Positions 43,767-51,708 are shown, counted from the first letter of the stretch. The stretch: 64,000 nt of DNA from JAKVBH01 sp049800955 (GCF_049800955.1 NZ_JBNAGA010000003.1:62001-126000), one strand, 5' to 3'. Notes: generated from the letters alone by a model not told the origin. Numbers and translations: made by a program.

Positions 43767-44504
43767 ATGGCTCAGATCCCACGGCTCTATTTAGACCAAG
43801 ACTTGAGGCAGGGGCAAACCCTGTCTCTGCATCGCGATGCGGCACATTATCTTTTTGCCGTCATGCGGTTAACCACAGGTGCCCCTGTGGATATCTTCAA
43901 TGGCCGGGATGGGGAATGGCGCGCGACGGTTGTCGAAGCGAACAAACGTGGCGGCGTTTTGCTGTGTGAGAGCCAACAGGTGACGCAGGGGAAGCCGCAA
44001 GACCTCTGGATGCTTTTCGCGCCGGTCAAGAAAACGCAGACGGATTTCATTGTGGAAAAGTCTGTGGAGATGGGCGCGGCGCGCCTGTGCCCGGTGTCCA
44101 CAGAGTTTACAAATTCCGAGCGCATACGGAGCGACAAGATGCGCGCGCGCGTGATTGAAGCGGCAGAGCAATGCGGCATCACCTATCTGCCGGAGGTCTC
44201 TGATTTGACACGTTTGTCTTCCGTCCTGTCAGACTGGCCCGAGGGGCGGCGCCTGCTTTTTTGTGACGAGGCGGCGCGCGGCGATCCTGTGGGCAATCTG
44301 CGCGCCATTGCGGGATCTGATGCCCCGGGCCCCTGGGCCATACTGATCGGGCCTGAGGGTGGGTTCTCGGAGCGTGAGCGCGCGCAATTGGCGGCCTTGC
44401 CCTTTGCCCATGCCACCTCGCTCGGGCCGCGCATTTTGCGGGCGGAGACGGCGGCGGTTGCGGCGCTGGCGCTTTGGCAAAGCGCATTGGGAGATTGGAC
44501 ATGA
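43767..44504 (+). CDS. rsmE: 16S rRNA (uracil-1498-N3) methyltransferase
   Basis: About 245-residue SPOUT-class methyltransferase that uses SAM to modify U1498 of 16S rRNA. The N-terminal PUA-like domain (HRDAAHYLFAVMRLTTGAPVDIFNGRDGEW) precedes the knotted domain with GPEGGFSERE and LGPRILRAETA, the two family signatures. ATG 43767 (MAQIPRLYL) fits family starts; ATG 43755, four codons earlier, abuts the divergent ubiA start. No clear ribosome site is seen. The next gene overlaps its stop (ATGA). Confidence 0.92.
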   Translation: MAQIPRLYLDQDLRQGQTLSLHRDAAHYLFAVMRLTTGAPVDIFNGRDGEWRATVVEANKRGGVLLCESQQVTQGKPQDLWMLFAPVKKTQTDFIVEKSVEMGAARLCPVSTEFTNSERIRSDKMRARVIEAAEQCGITYLPEVSDLTRLSSVLSDWPEGRRLLFCDEAARGDPVGNLRAIAGSDAPGPWAILIGPEGGFSERERAQLAALPFAHATSLGPRILRAETAAVAALALWQSALGDWT

Positions 44505-44998
44505 GTTTTGTGCGCGATGAGGCCCGCGCGGCCCTGTGGCGCTGGCGCGAGACCTTGGCGGGCGTTTTTGTCGTGCTTCTGGGGCTCTACTGGATCTTGC
44601 GCGGCTATGGGCTGCTCTACTGGGTCGGGTTCCCTGTCCTGCTGGCAGGGGTGGCGTTGTTGTGGGCTGGTGTCCCACGCGGGCGGTTCCGCGGTGCAAG
44701 GGGCGGTCCGGGGGTTGTCCAGATCGTAGAAGGGCAAGTCAGCTACTTCGGGCCGCTCACCGGCGGGATGGTCGATCTGACGGAACTCAAGAGCCTCGAT
44801 CTCGACGCGACGGGGCATCCGGCGCATTGGGAGTTGCGTGGGGCGGAGGCTCCGGCACTTCACATTCCCGTCACAGCGCAGGGCGCCGATACGCTGTTTG
44901 ATGCGTTCCAATCCCTGCCGGGCTTGAGCACAGCGCGCCTGATGGCGGCGCTGTCGCATAGGGATGGCCGCCACGCGGTTTGGCGCCGGTCTCATTGA
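44501..44998 (+). CDS. Small membrane protein of unknown function
   Basis: 165 residues with two membrane helices near residues 20-55 (FVVLLGLYWILRGYGLLYWVGFPVLLAGVALLW) and a soluble C-terminal domain that contains FGPLTGGMVDLTELKSLDLD, a beta-rich pattern like a PH-type domain. I recognise no named family. The start overlaps the rsmE stop as ATGA, so it is translationally coupled to rsmE. gshA lies 61 bp downstream in the same direction. Confidence 0.75.
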   Translation: MSFVRDEARAALWRWRETLAGVFVVLLGLYWILRGYGLLYWVGFPVLLAGVALLWAGVPRGRFRGARGGPGVVQIVEGQVSYFGPLTGGMVDLTELKSLDLDATGHPAHWELRGAEAPALHIPVTAQGADTLFDAFQSLPGLSTARLMAALSHRDGRHAVWRRSH

Positions 44999-45059
44999 CA
45001 CCGCCTGCATTCAGGGCCATGCGTGAGCCTGAAAGACGACATCAGGGAGCGCGTGTCTC

Positions 45060-46430
45060 ATGTCCATTCCTCAGCAGGGCGGCGGGCCGATTGAGCGACA
45101 AGCAGATCTGGCGGGCTATCTCGAAGATGGGTGCAAGCCCAAAGACGATTGGCGCATCGGCACGGAGCACGAAAAGTTCGGCTATTGTCAGGATAGCCTT
45201 AAGCCCTTGCCCTATGATGGCGAGCGCTCCATCAAGGCGGTGCTGGAAGCGCTACGGGATCGCCATGGCTGGGCGCCTGTGGAAGAGCAAGGCCACATTA
45301 TCGGGCTGACCAAGGACGGGGCAAATGTCTCGCTGGAGCCCGGCGGCGCGCTGGAGCTCTCGGGCGCACCGCTGGAGACGATCCACGAGACTTGTGACGA
45401 GGTCAACCAGCACCTGCGCGAAGTGAAAGACATTGCCGACGAGATCGGCGTGGGTTTCATCGGTCTGGGCGCCGCACCGATCTGGAGCCATGACGAGATG
45501 CCGCTCATGCCCAAGGGGCGCTACAAGCTCATGGATGCCTACATGCAAAAAGTGGGCAGCATGGGGCGCGACATGATGCGGCGCACCTGTACCGTTCAGG
45601 TCAATCTCGACTTTTCGTCCGAGGCTGACATGGTGCAAAAAATGCGCGTGGCCATAGGGTTACAGCCCGTAGCGACGGCACTTTTCGCCAATTCGCCCTT
45701 CTTTGAGGGCAAGAAGAACGGTCAGAAAAGCTGGCGGTCCCGGATTTGGCGGGACCTTGATGCGGACCGGACGGGCATCGTGCCCTTCGTCTTTGACGAG
45801 GGGTTCGGGTTTGAGGCCTGGGCGGACTATGCGCTCGATGTGCCGATGTATTTTGTCTACCGCGACGGGGTGTATCATGATGCTCTGGGCCAATCGTTCC
45901 GCGATTTCCTGAAAGGCGAATTGCCCGCCTTGCCCGGCGAGAAACCGACGCTCAGTGATTGGGCCGATCACCTCACGACGATCTTCCCCGAGGCGCGGGT
46001 CAAGAAGTTCATCGAGATGCGCGGCGCCGACGGTGGCCCTTGGCGCAGGCTCTGCGCTCTGCCGGCCTTCTGGGTGGGTCTCTGCTACGATCAGGGCGCG
46101 CTCGATGCGGCCTGGGATCTGTGCAAGGATTGGGACATCGAGACCCGCGAAGAGCTGCGGATTGCTGCGGCGACCGATGGCCTTCAGGCCAAGGTGGGCG
46201 GCATCAGCATGCATGACCTGGCGCGCGAATGTGTCTCCATTGCCGAGAGTGGTCTCAAGGCACGTGCGCGGCCCGGTGCGGGCGGTTTGGTGCCGGATGA
46301 GACGCATTTTCTCAACGCGCTGAAGGAGAGCATCGAGACGGGTCATGTGCCTGCCGATGAATTGCTCGCAGACTATGACGGCGAATGGCAGGGCGACTTG
46401 ACGCGGATTTACGCGGCCTATTCGTACTAG
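45060..46430 (+). CDS. gshA: Glutamate--cysteine ligase (plant/proteobacterial type)
   Basis: 456-residue cytosolic enzyme catalysing the first step of glutathione synthesis, joining glutamate and cysteine with ATP. This is the GshA class shared by alphaproteobacteria and plants: DWRIGTEHEKFGY near residue 30, the central SLEPGGALELSGAPLET, TCTVQVNLDFSSEADMVQKMRV and the C-terminal PADELLADYDGEW stretch. The product is a redox buffer; a thiol link to oxyR-katG and msrB nearby is only thematic. Confidence 0.94.
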   Translation: MSIPQQGGGPIERQADLAGYLEDGCKPKDDWRIGTEHEKFGYCQDSLKPLPYDGERSIKAVLEALRDRHGWAPVEEQGHIIGLTKDGANVSLEPGGALELSGAPLETIHETCDEVNQHLREVKDIADEIGVGFIGLGAAPIWSHDEMPLMPKGRYKLMDAYMQKVGSMGRDMMRRTCTVQVNLDFSSEADMVQKMRVAIGLQPVATALFANSPFFEGKKNGQKSWRSRIWRDLDADRTGIVPFVFDEGFGFEAWADYALDVPMYFVYRDGVYHDALGQSFRDFLKGELPALPGEKPTLSDWADHLTTIFPEARVKKFIEMRGADGGPWRRLCALPAFWVGLCYDQGALDAAWDLCKDWDIETREELRIAAATDGLQAKVGGISMHDLARECVSIAESGLKARARPGAGGLVPDETHFLNALKESIETGHVPADELLADYDGEWQGDLTRIYAAYSY

Positions 46431-46583
46431 CTCACGGCGTGCGCTCTTTGGCCGGGCAGGGGGGGTATTTGTGCGAAATGCCCCTCAAATCGCACAAAAG
46501 CCCTCGCGCGCGCCGGGAAGACCGTCCGTTCTGGTGAGATGATCTTCACCAGATGCGGTCAGCGCCCCGTCAAAACGCAAATG

Positions 46584-47393
46584 TCAAAAGTCGACCGTGA
46601 TTCCCGGCAGGTTCAGCGAACGGATCAGCTCGCGCAATTCCTGCCGCGCCGCGACATTGGAGATGTTGAGGCTTTTCACGCCCACATCCTTGAGGTCGAG
46701 CAGCGTCAGCCCGCGCGGGAAAAGCTCGCGGAAAATGACCCGCTCATTAAAGCCCGGCGCCACGCGAAAGCCGATGCGCTTGGCCAGACGTGAGACGGCC
46801 TTCTCCATCTTGGCTTTGTTGACCATGTTCTGCGCGCCCAGACGGTTGCGCAGGACAACCCAGTCAATGGGCTTCAGCCCGGCCTGGGCGCGCAACTGGC
46901 GCGCCGACCAGACCATCTCGGAATAGATCGACGGGCCTTTGATCGTCTCGCCATCTGAACCGATATTGGCCAGAAGGTCGAAATCCACGAAACTGTCATT
47001 CAAAGGCGTGATCAGGGTATCGGCCAGCGAATGCGCGACCTGGCTCAAACGCGTATGCGATCCGGGGCAATCAATCAGGATGAAATCACTGTCACCTTCC
47101 ATCTGTGCAACGGCGGCTGAGAGACGGTGATCATAGGCATTCTCGCCCGGTTGCAGCGCCGCTTCATCGATCTCGGGCAGCTCGATATAGGAGGGCGAGG
47201 GCAGCTCCAGCCCCTTTTCCTTGAGATGTGCTTGGCGATTGCTGATGTAGCGCCCCAGCGTCTTCTGGCGCAGATCGAGATCCAGCGTGCTCACACTGCG
47301 CCCCATACGGGCCAGCGCTGTGGCGACATGCATGGACACGGTTGATTTCCCGGCACCGCCCTTTTCGTTGCCTACGACAATGATATGCGCCAT
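46584..47393 (-). CDS. mipZ: Division-plane positioning ATPase MipZ (ParA-like)
   Basis: 269-residue cytosolic ATPase. A deviant Walker A KGGAGKS lies at residues 11-17; DFILIDCPGSHTRLSQVAHSLADTLITPLNDSFVDFDLLA matches MipZ rather than plasmid ParA. In Caulobacter and Rhodobacter MipZ forms gradients from the pole-bound ParB and inhibits FtsZ so that division occurs at mid-cell. No parB or parS site is near, which also argues against a plasmid partition role. It is transcribed away from the puc operon. Confidence 0.93.
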   Translation of the reverse strand: MAHIIVVGNEKGGAGKSTVSMHVATALARMGRSVSTLDLDLRQKTLGRYISNRQAHLKEKGLELPSPSYIELPEIDEAALQPGENAYDHRLSAAVAQMEGDSDFILIDCPGSHTRLSQVAHSLADTLITPLNDSFVDFDLLANIGSDGETIKGPSIYSEMVWSARQLRAQAGLKPIDWVVLRNRLGAQNMVNKAKMEKAVSRLAKRIGFRVAPGFNERVIFRELFPRGLTLLDLKDVGVKSLNISNVAARQELRELIRSLNLPGITVDF

Positions 47394-47514
47394 CGACCCT
47401 GCCCTTTGCCTCGTTTCCCTAGCTTATGAGCAGGTCTGGCCAGACGGGCAAGGGGGCGCTCGCAAAAATGCGAAAACAGGGCGAGGCCGGAACAATTAGG
47501 CCTCGGGCGCAGAG

Positions 47515-47532
47515 TGTCAAATTTATATTACA
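47515..47532. promoter_or_regulatory. PpsR/CrtJ box 1 upstream of pucBA
   Basis: TGT-N12-ACA, the exact recognition pattern of the PpsR/CrtJ aerobic repressor of photosynthesis genes. It lies 8 bp before a second copy, the usual tandem arrangement. Confidence 0.75.
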
Positions 47533-47533
47533 G

Positions 47534-47562
47534 TTGACGTGTAATTAATATCTGACATTCTA
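47534..47562 (+). promoter_or_regulatory. Predicted pucBA promoter
   Basis: TTGACG is followed after 17 bp by ATTCTA, a sigma-70-like pair that ends 113 bp before the pucB ATG. The second PpsR box covers the spacer between the two hexamers, so bound repressor would exclude polymerase. Confidence 0.5.
47540..47557. promoter_or_regulatory. PpsR/CrtJ box 2 upstream of pucBA
   Basis: Second perfect TGT-N12-ACA element. Centre-to-centre distance to box 1 is 25 bp, so the two lie on nearly the same face of the helix and could bind PpsR cooperatively. Confidence 0.75.
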
Positions 47563-47675
47563 GAGGCGTCGGGAGAGTCGTGTTTACGGCGCAACCGTTC
47601 ATTGGCGTGCAAGGCCGCGCAATCGTTTTTGGGCTGCCAAGTACGCTCCGTGTAACCAAAACGGAGGAGATCGGT

Positions 47676-47831
47676 ATGTCCGATGATCCAGATAAAGTAT
47701 GGCCCACTGGCCTTACTCTTCGTGAAGCTGAAGAGGTGCACAGCTATCTGATTGATGGCACGCGCGTCTTTGGTGCGATCGCATTGCTTGCGCATCTTCT
47801 TGTCGCATTTTCCACGCCGTGGCTCGGCTAA
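47676..47831 (+). CDS. pucB: LH2 light-harvesting antenna beta subunit
   Basis: 51-residue single-span membrane protein. It aligns without gaps to Rhodobacter PucB: KVWPTGLT near the start, H22 near the B800 site, the ligand His H40 in AIALLAHLL, and the C-terminal STPWLG. It binds bacteriochlorophyll a and, with PucA, forms the ring-shaped peripheral antenna in the intracytoplasmic membrane. ATG 47676 follows ACGGAGGAGA; the frame is open further upstream but has no homology there. pucA begins 12 bp later. Confidence 0.95.
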   Translation: MSDDPDKVWPTGLTLREAEEVHSYLIDGTRVFGAIALLAHLLVAFSTPWLG

Positions 47832-47843
47832 GGAGGGACAGAC

Positions 47844-48179
47844 ATGAATAACGCAAAAATGTGGCTCGTCGTTTCGCCTTCAGTAGGGGTTCCCGTATTC
47901 TTGGGTGCCGTCGCTGTGGGTTCATTTGCCGTTCACGTCGCCGTGCTCAGCAACACCTCATGGGTGAGTGATTTCCTTTCGGGGCAAGAACTCGGCTCGG
48001 GTGATGCACAAGCTTCGGCAACGATGTTGACGCCTGAAGGGGCTGAGACTGCCAAAGCGGCCTATGTCATGCCTGGTACCGATGGTGCCAAGGAAGTGAC
48101 GCTCATCATGGATGACGGAACCGCGGTACGTGCTGTGCTGCAATCCGACGACGTGATGGCCTCGGCAGTTCTCAAGTAA
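47844..48179 (+). CDS. pucA: LH2 light-harvesting antenna alpha subunit with C-terminal extension
   Basis: 111 residues; usual PucA is about 54-60. Residues 1-47 align without gaps to Rhodobacter PucA, including K5, W7, the bacteriochlorophyll ligand H31 and W40. Positions 44-45 are Phe-Leu, whereas B800-850 antennae have two aromatic residues that hydrogen-bond the pigment; Phe-Leu is the pattern of blue-shifted B800-820 type antennae. From residue 48 an additional roughly 60-residue hydrophilic tail (SGDAQASATMLTPEG to SDDVMASAVLK) follows. A ribosome site AGGAGG overlaps the end of pucB. Confidence 0.93.
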   Translation: MNNAKMWLVVSPSVGVPVFLGAVAVGSFAVHVAVLSNTSWVSDFLSGQELGSGDAQASATMLTPEGAETAKAAYVMPGTDGAKEVTLIMDDGTAVRAVLQSDDVMASAVLK

Positions 48180-48192
48180 CCTGCCTACCACT

Positions 48193-48216
48193 GGGATCGG
48201 GCATCTGTCCGATCCC
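48193..48216 (+). other. Hairpin between pucBA and pucC
   Basis: GGGATCGG and CCGATCCC flank an 8-base loop, beginning 13 bp after the pucA stop. In Rhodobacter puc operons a stem-loop here stabilises the abundant pucBA message and limits transcription into pucC. Confidence 0.7.
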
Positions 48217-48308
48217 GTTCTCTCCGGACAACCCGCGGTCGTTCCAATGCCTCCGGGTAGGTGAACGGCCCGGGCTATCCCTGATGCTCAGGAGACGCTC
48301 AAGGTCAC

Positions 48309-49691
48309 ATGTTTGACTATCGCACCTTTGCCCTCCGCAAGCTTGCGGGGCTCGCGCCAAAGTATCTGCCCTTCGCAGATGTCGCGACCGAGGATGTTCC
48401 TCTGTCGCGTTTGTTGCGTTTGTCACTCTTTCAGATCACCGTCGGTATGGCGCTTGTCCTGCTTGTGGGCACGCTCAACCGTGTGATGATTGTCGAGCTT
48501 GAGGTTCCGGCCACGCTGGTGGCGGGCATGTTGGCGCTGCCGCTTTTGTTTGCGCCGCTGCGCGCGCTCATTGGCCATATGTCTGACAGCCACGTCTCTG
48601 CGCTGGGATTGCGCCGGGTGCCCTACATCTGGAAGGGCACGATGTATCAATTTGGCGGCTTTGCCATCATGCCCTTTGCGCTGCTGGTTTTGTCACAACA
48701 GGGGTATGCCGAAGGGTCGCCCCGCTGGGTCGGGCTCTGGTCTGCGGCGCTAGCGTTTTTGCTGGTGGGTGCCGGTGGGCATATGGTGCAGACCGTGGGT
48801 CTGGCCCTGGCCACGGATCTGGTGCCCGAGGAAGATCACCCCAAGGTCGTTGGGCTGATGTATGTCATGTTGCTGTTGGGCATGGTGGCGGCTGCGCTCA
48901 TCTATGGATGGGCGCTCTCCAGTTATTCGCCGGGGCGTCTGGTGCAGGTCATTCAGGGCTCTGCGGTGGTCACGATTGTGCTCAATCTCATTGCCATGTG
49001 GAAGCAGGAGGCGCGCAACCGAACGCGCGCAGAGCAGATGCGACAGGCCACACCGGTCCGGTTTCGAGACGCCTTGGCCAGCTTTACCGCCACGCCCGGC
49101 ATGCTTGGCCTGATGGTCATGATCGCGCTGGGCACCTTTGGCTTTGGCATGGCCGATGTTCTGCTCGAGCCGTTTGGCGGGCAGGCCCTGGGCCTCAGCG
49201 TCTCGCAGACCACCAAGCTGACAGCGCTGTTGGCGGGCGGGACATTGCTGGGCTTTGGCTTTGCCTCCGTGCGGCTGGGCAAGGGGCATGCGGCCATCCC
49301 GCTGGGCCGGGTCGGGGCCCTGATCGGCATTCCCGGCTTTGCCGCCATTATCCTGTCGTCCCTGAGTGGCAATATCCCCCTCTTTCTCGCAGGCACATTG
49401 GCCACGGGGCTGGGCGCCGGTCTCTTTGGCCATGCGACCCTGACGGCCACGATCCGCAATGCGCCCGCAGGTCGCGTCGGGCTGGCGCTGGGCGCATGGG
49501 GTGCGGTGCAGGCCACGAGCGCGGGGCTGGGCGTGGCGCTGGCGGGGGTCGTGCGCGATATCCTCGTGTTGCGGGCCGGAGACGTGGGGCTTTTGCCGCA
49601 GACGCCCTACACCATCGTATTCTCCATGGAGATCGTGTTTCTCGCGATTGCGGTGCTGATCGCCATCCCCATGAGCAAAAGGCTGGCCTAG
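48309..49691 (+). CDS. pucC: PucC/LhaA-family antenna assembly factor (MFS fold)
   Basis: 460-residue inner-membrane protein with 12 hydrophobic segments, of the BCD family within the major facilitator superfamily. It is required for assembly of LH2. LSLFQITVGMALVLLVGTLNRVMIVELEVPATLVAGMLALPLL and ALIGHMSDSHVSALGLRRVPYIWKGT are family stretches. AAGGTCAC precedes the ATG. It lies 129 bp after pucA behind the hairpin. No pucDE genes follow; the next gene is the unknown repeat protein. Confidence 0.93.
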   Translation: MFDYRTFALRKLAGLAPKYLPFADVATEDVPLSRLLRLSLFQITVGMALVLLVGTLNRVMIVELEVPATLVAGMLALPLLFAPLRALIGHMSDSHVSALGLRRVPYIWKGTMYQFGGFAIMPFALLVLSQQGYAEGSPRWVGLWSAALAFLLVGAGGHMVQTVGLALATDLVPEEDHPKVVGLMYVMLLLGMVAAALIYGWALSSYSPGRLVQVIQGSAVVTIVLNLIAMWKQEARNRTRAEQMRQATPVRFRDALASFTATPGMLGLMVMIALGTFGFGMADVLLEPFGGQALGLSVSQTTKLTALLAGGTLLGFGFASVRLGKGHAAIPLGRVGALIGIPGFAAIILSSLSGNIPLFLAGTLATGLGAGLFGHATLTATIRNAPAGRVGLALGAWGAVQATSAGLGVALAGVVRDILVLRAGDVGLLPQTPYTIVFSMEIVFLAIAVLIAIPMSKRLA

Positions 49692-49750
49692 CCTTGTCGT
49701 CGTGACGCAAGGACATACATCGGAGATGCATATTTCCCGGTGGAGGTCCC

Positions 49751-50458
49751 ATGGCACAGCTTATCTCGCGACTTTTTCCTGACGCCAAATCGGCAAATGA
49801 CATGGCAAAACGCCTCAGATGGGCCGGGTTTCCCGGCTACGTCGTGCGCGTTCTGCATGGGGCAGAGCTTCCGGGGCAACAGATCGCGGGGAAGCTTGCC
49901 GGAACCGGTCTCGCCTCCGATGTGGCCGAGGCCTATGCCGCAAAAATGAAAAGCGGGGCCTCTGCGGTCATAGTGCGCGCGACCTATAAGCCTCTCGGCG
50001 CGGCCCGGATTGCGCGGGAGATCTTTGCCGAGAGCAAAGCCATCGACCTCGGTCTTGCGGGCGAGGATGCGCGCGTGCCCGATCTGCCGGATCATGCGCC
50101 CTCCGTGCTCAAGGATCACCCCAGATTTCTGACGGCAGCGCCGGATCCGGACGCAGCACCCGCACGCCCCGTGACAGAGGTCATGGGGTGGCGCATGCTC
50201 ATGCCACACCGGCAGACGCGCTCCGTCATGACGCGGACAAAGCCCCTGTCTGCGGCCTTCTGGCCCATGCCGCTCATCAGCATCAAGCCGCGCAAAAGCT
50301 CCGTGATCCGGGGCGGGCGCCTCGTATCACGGTCGTTCTGGCCGCAGCCGCTGCTGCGCCGTTCAGATCGGCGCGCGTCCGTCATGCGGGAGGGGGAGGG
50401 TGCGTTCTCGCGCCTCTTCGGGCTGCCGTTGCTCAGCAAAAGGCGCGCGGGCAAGTAG
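49751..50458 (+). CDS. Unknown basic repeat protein downstream of pucC
   Basis: 235 residues. The N-terminal domain (1-105, RLFPDAKSANDMAKRLRWAGFP start) resembles small stress-protein folds but I cannot name it. From residue 145 come about 26-residue repeats: 145-169, 170-195, 196-221 and a partial 222-235, with consensus FWPxPLLxxxxRxSSVMRxG (starts: MGWRMLMPHR, FWPMPLISIK, FWPQPLLRRS, LFGLPLLSKR). The region is strongly basic. There is no signal peptide or membrane span. GGAGG lies ahead of ATG 49751. It is 59 bp after pucC in the same direction and may belong to the photosynthesis unit. Confidence 0.75.
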   Translation: MAQLISRLFPDAKSANDMAKRLRWAGFPGYVVRVLHGAELPGQQIAGKLAGTGLASDVAEAYAAKMKSGASAVIVRATYKPLGAARIAREIFAESKAIDLGLAGEDARVPDLPDHAPSVLKDHPRFLTAAPDPDAAPARPVTEVMGWRMLMPHRQTRSVMTRTKPLSAAFWPMPLISIKPRKSSVIRGGRLVSRSFWPQPLLRRSDRRASVMREGEGAFSRLFGLPLLSKRRAGK

Positions 50459-50617
50459 CGGGCCCTGACATCAGACCTGAACATAGAGCCCAAAAACAGG
50501 AGCTGTCGCGTTTAGTTAGCCCTTTTGTCTCCGCGCGATCCCCCCTAACGTACTCTCCAGATGTGCGGGAGACGGGGGCATAGCTCTGCGCCGTGCGAGA
50601 CAGTCAGGGAGTTGATC

Positions 50618-51649
50618 ATGACCACACGTAGAACCCTTCTGGGCGCCCTGGGGGGCGCTGCTCTAATGGCGGCTGCGGCATCGACGGCGATGGCGCAGGA
50701 GGTGACGCTGAAGCTGCACCAATTCCTGCCTGCGCAGGCCAATGTGCCCAAGCTGATCCTCGATGTCTGGGCCGACAATATCGAACAAGCCTCCGAGGGT
50801 CGCATCAAGATTGACCGCTTCCCCTCCATGCAGCTGGGCGGCACGCCGCCTGAGCTGATGGATCAGGCGATTGACGGCGTGGCCGATGTGGTCTGGACCG
50901 TTGTGGGCTACACGCCCGGGCGCTATCCGCGGACCGAAGTGTTCGAGCTGCCGTTCTTTGTGACAGACGCGCGCGCGGCCTCCTCGGCCTATTGGCAGAT
51001 GTATGAGAGCCATATGCAGGAAGATTTCAAAGGCGTGAAGATCCTCGGTACATGGGTGCATGGCCCGGGCGTCATTCACTCTTCTGAGGAGATCATCGCC
51101 CCGTCCGATTTCAGCGGCCTCAAGGTGCGCGGGCCCTCGCGTCAGGTCAATGCGCTGCTCAACACGCTGGGCGCGACGCCCGTCGGCATGCCTGTTCCGG
51201 CGGTGCCGGAAGCACTCTCCAAAGGTGTGATCGATGCGACCGTGATCCCATGGGAAGTCACTGCCGCGCTGAAAGTGCCGGAGCTGGTGGAGAACCACAC
51301 CGAGTTCACGGGCCCGATGATGTACACCGTGACCTTCGTTCTTGCGATGAACGAAGGCGTCTACAACGGCCTGCCTGATGATCTCAAAGCGGTGGTGGAT
51401 GCCAATTCCGGCCTCGACTTCTCCGTCTTTGCAGGCGGCACCATGGCAGACATGGACGCGCCCGCGCGCATGGCCGCAGATGAGGCCGGCAACAACATCG
51501 TGACGCTCGATGCCGCCGCATCCGCCGAATGGGCCGCCGCCGCGCAGCCCGTGGTGGAGGCCTGGCTCGCCGACATGGACAGCAAGGGCATTGATGGTCA
51601 GGCGCTGATTGACGAGGCGCGCACCTTGATGGATGGCTACACAAACTGA
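50618..51649 (+). CDS. TRAP transporter periplasmic binding protein (DctP type)
   Basis: About 343 residues. The N-terminus MTTRRTLLGALGGAALMAAAAS with cleavage after AMA is a twin-arginine-type or Sec signal. The mature part starts QEVTLKLHQFLPAQANVPKLILDVWADNI and has the DctP hallmark KVRGPSRQVNALLNTLGATPVGMP with the conserved Arg for carboxylate binding. It captures an organic acid for the DctQM permease. ATG 50618 is preceded by CAGGGA. A GC-rich stem-loop follows before the small subunit. Confidence 0.92.
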   Translation: MTTRRTLLGALGGAALMAAAASTAMAQEVTLKLHQFLPAQANVPKLILDVWADNIEQASEGRIKIDRFPSMQLGGTPPELMDQAIDGVADVVWTVVGYTPGRYPRTEVFELPFFVTDARAASSAYWQMYESHMQEDFKGVKILGTWVHGPGVIHSSEEIIAPSDFSGLKVRGPSRQVNALLNTLGATPVGMPVPAVPEALSKGVIDATVIPWEVTAALKVPELVENHTEFTGPMMYTVTFVLAMNEGVYNGLPDDLKAVVDANSGLDFSVFAGGTMADMDAPARMAADEAGNNIVTLDAAASAEWAAAAQPVVEAWLADMDSKGIDGQALIDEARTLMDGYTN

Positions 51650-51658
51650 TACGCGCAA

Positions 51659-51685
51659 CCGGGGGCGCGGATCGCGCGCCCCCGG
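51659..51685 (+). other. Intercistronic stem-loop between dctP-type and dctQ-type genes
   Basis: Perfect 11-bp arms CCGGGGGCGCG and complement around a 5-base loop, beginning 10 bp after the binding-protein stop. It probably allows excess binding protein relative to membrane subunits, as seen at the two ABC operons in this window. Confidence 0.7.
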
Positions 51686-51708
51686 AGCAATAATCTCCCG
51701 GGGGTGTC

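Noticed and set aside
46584..47393. ParA-like gene as a sign of a plasmid partition locus
   Set aside because: The sequence fits MipZ, no parB or iterons are near, and the surroundings are chromosomal housekeeping genes.
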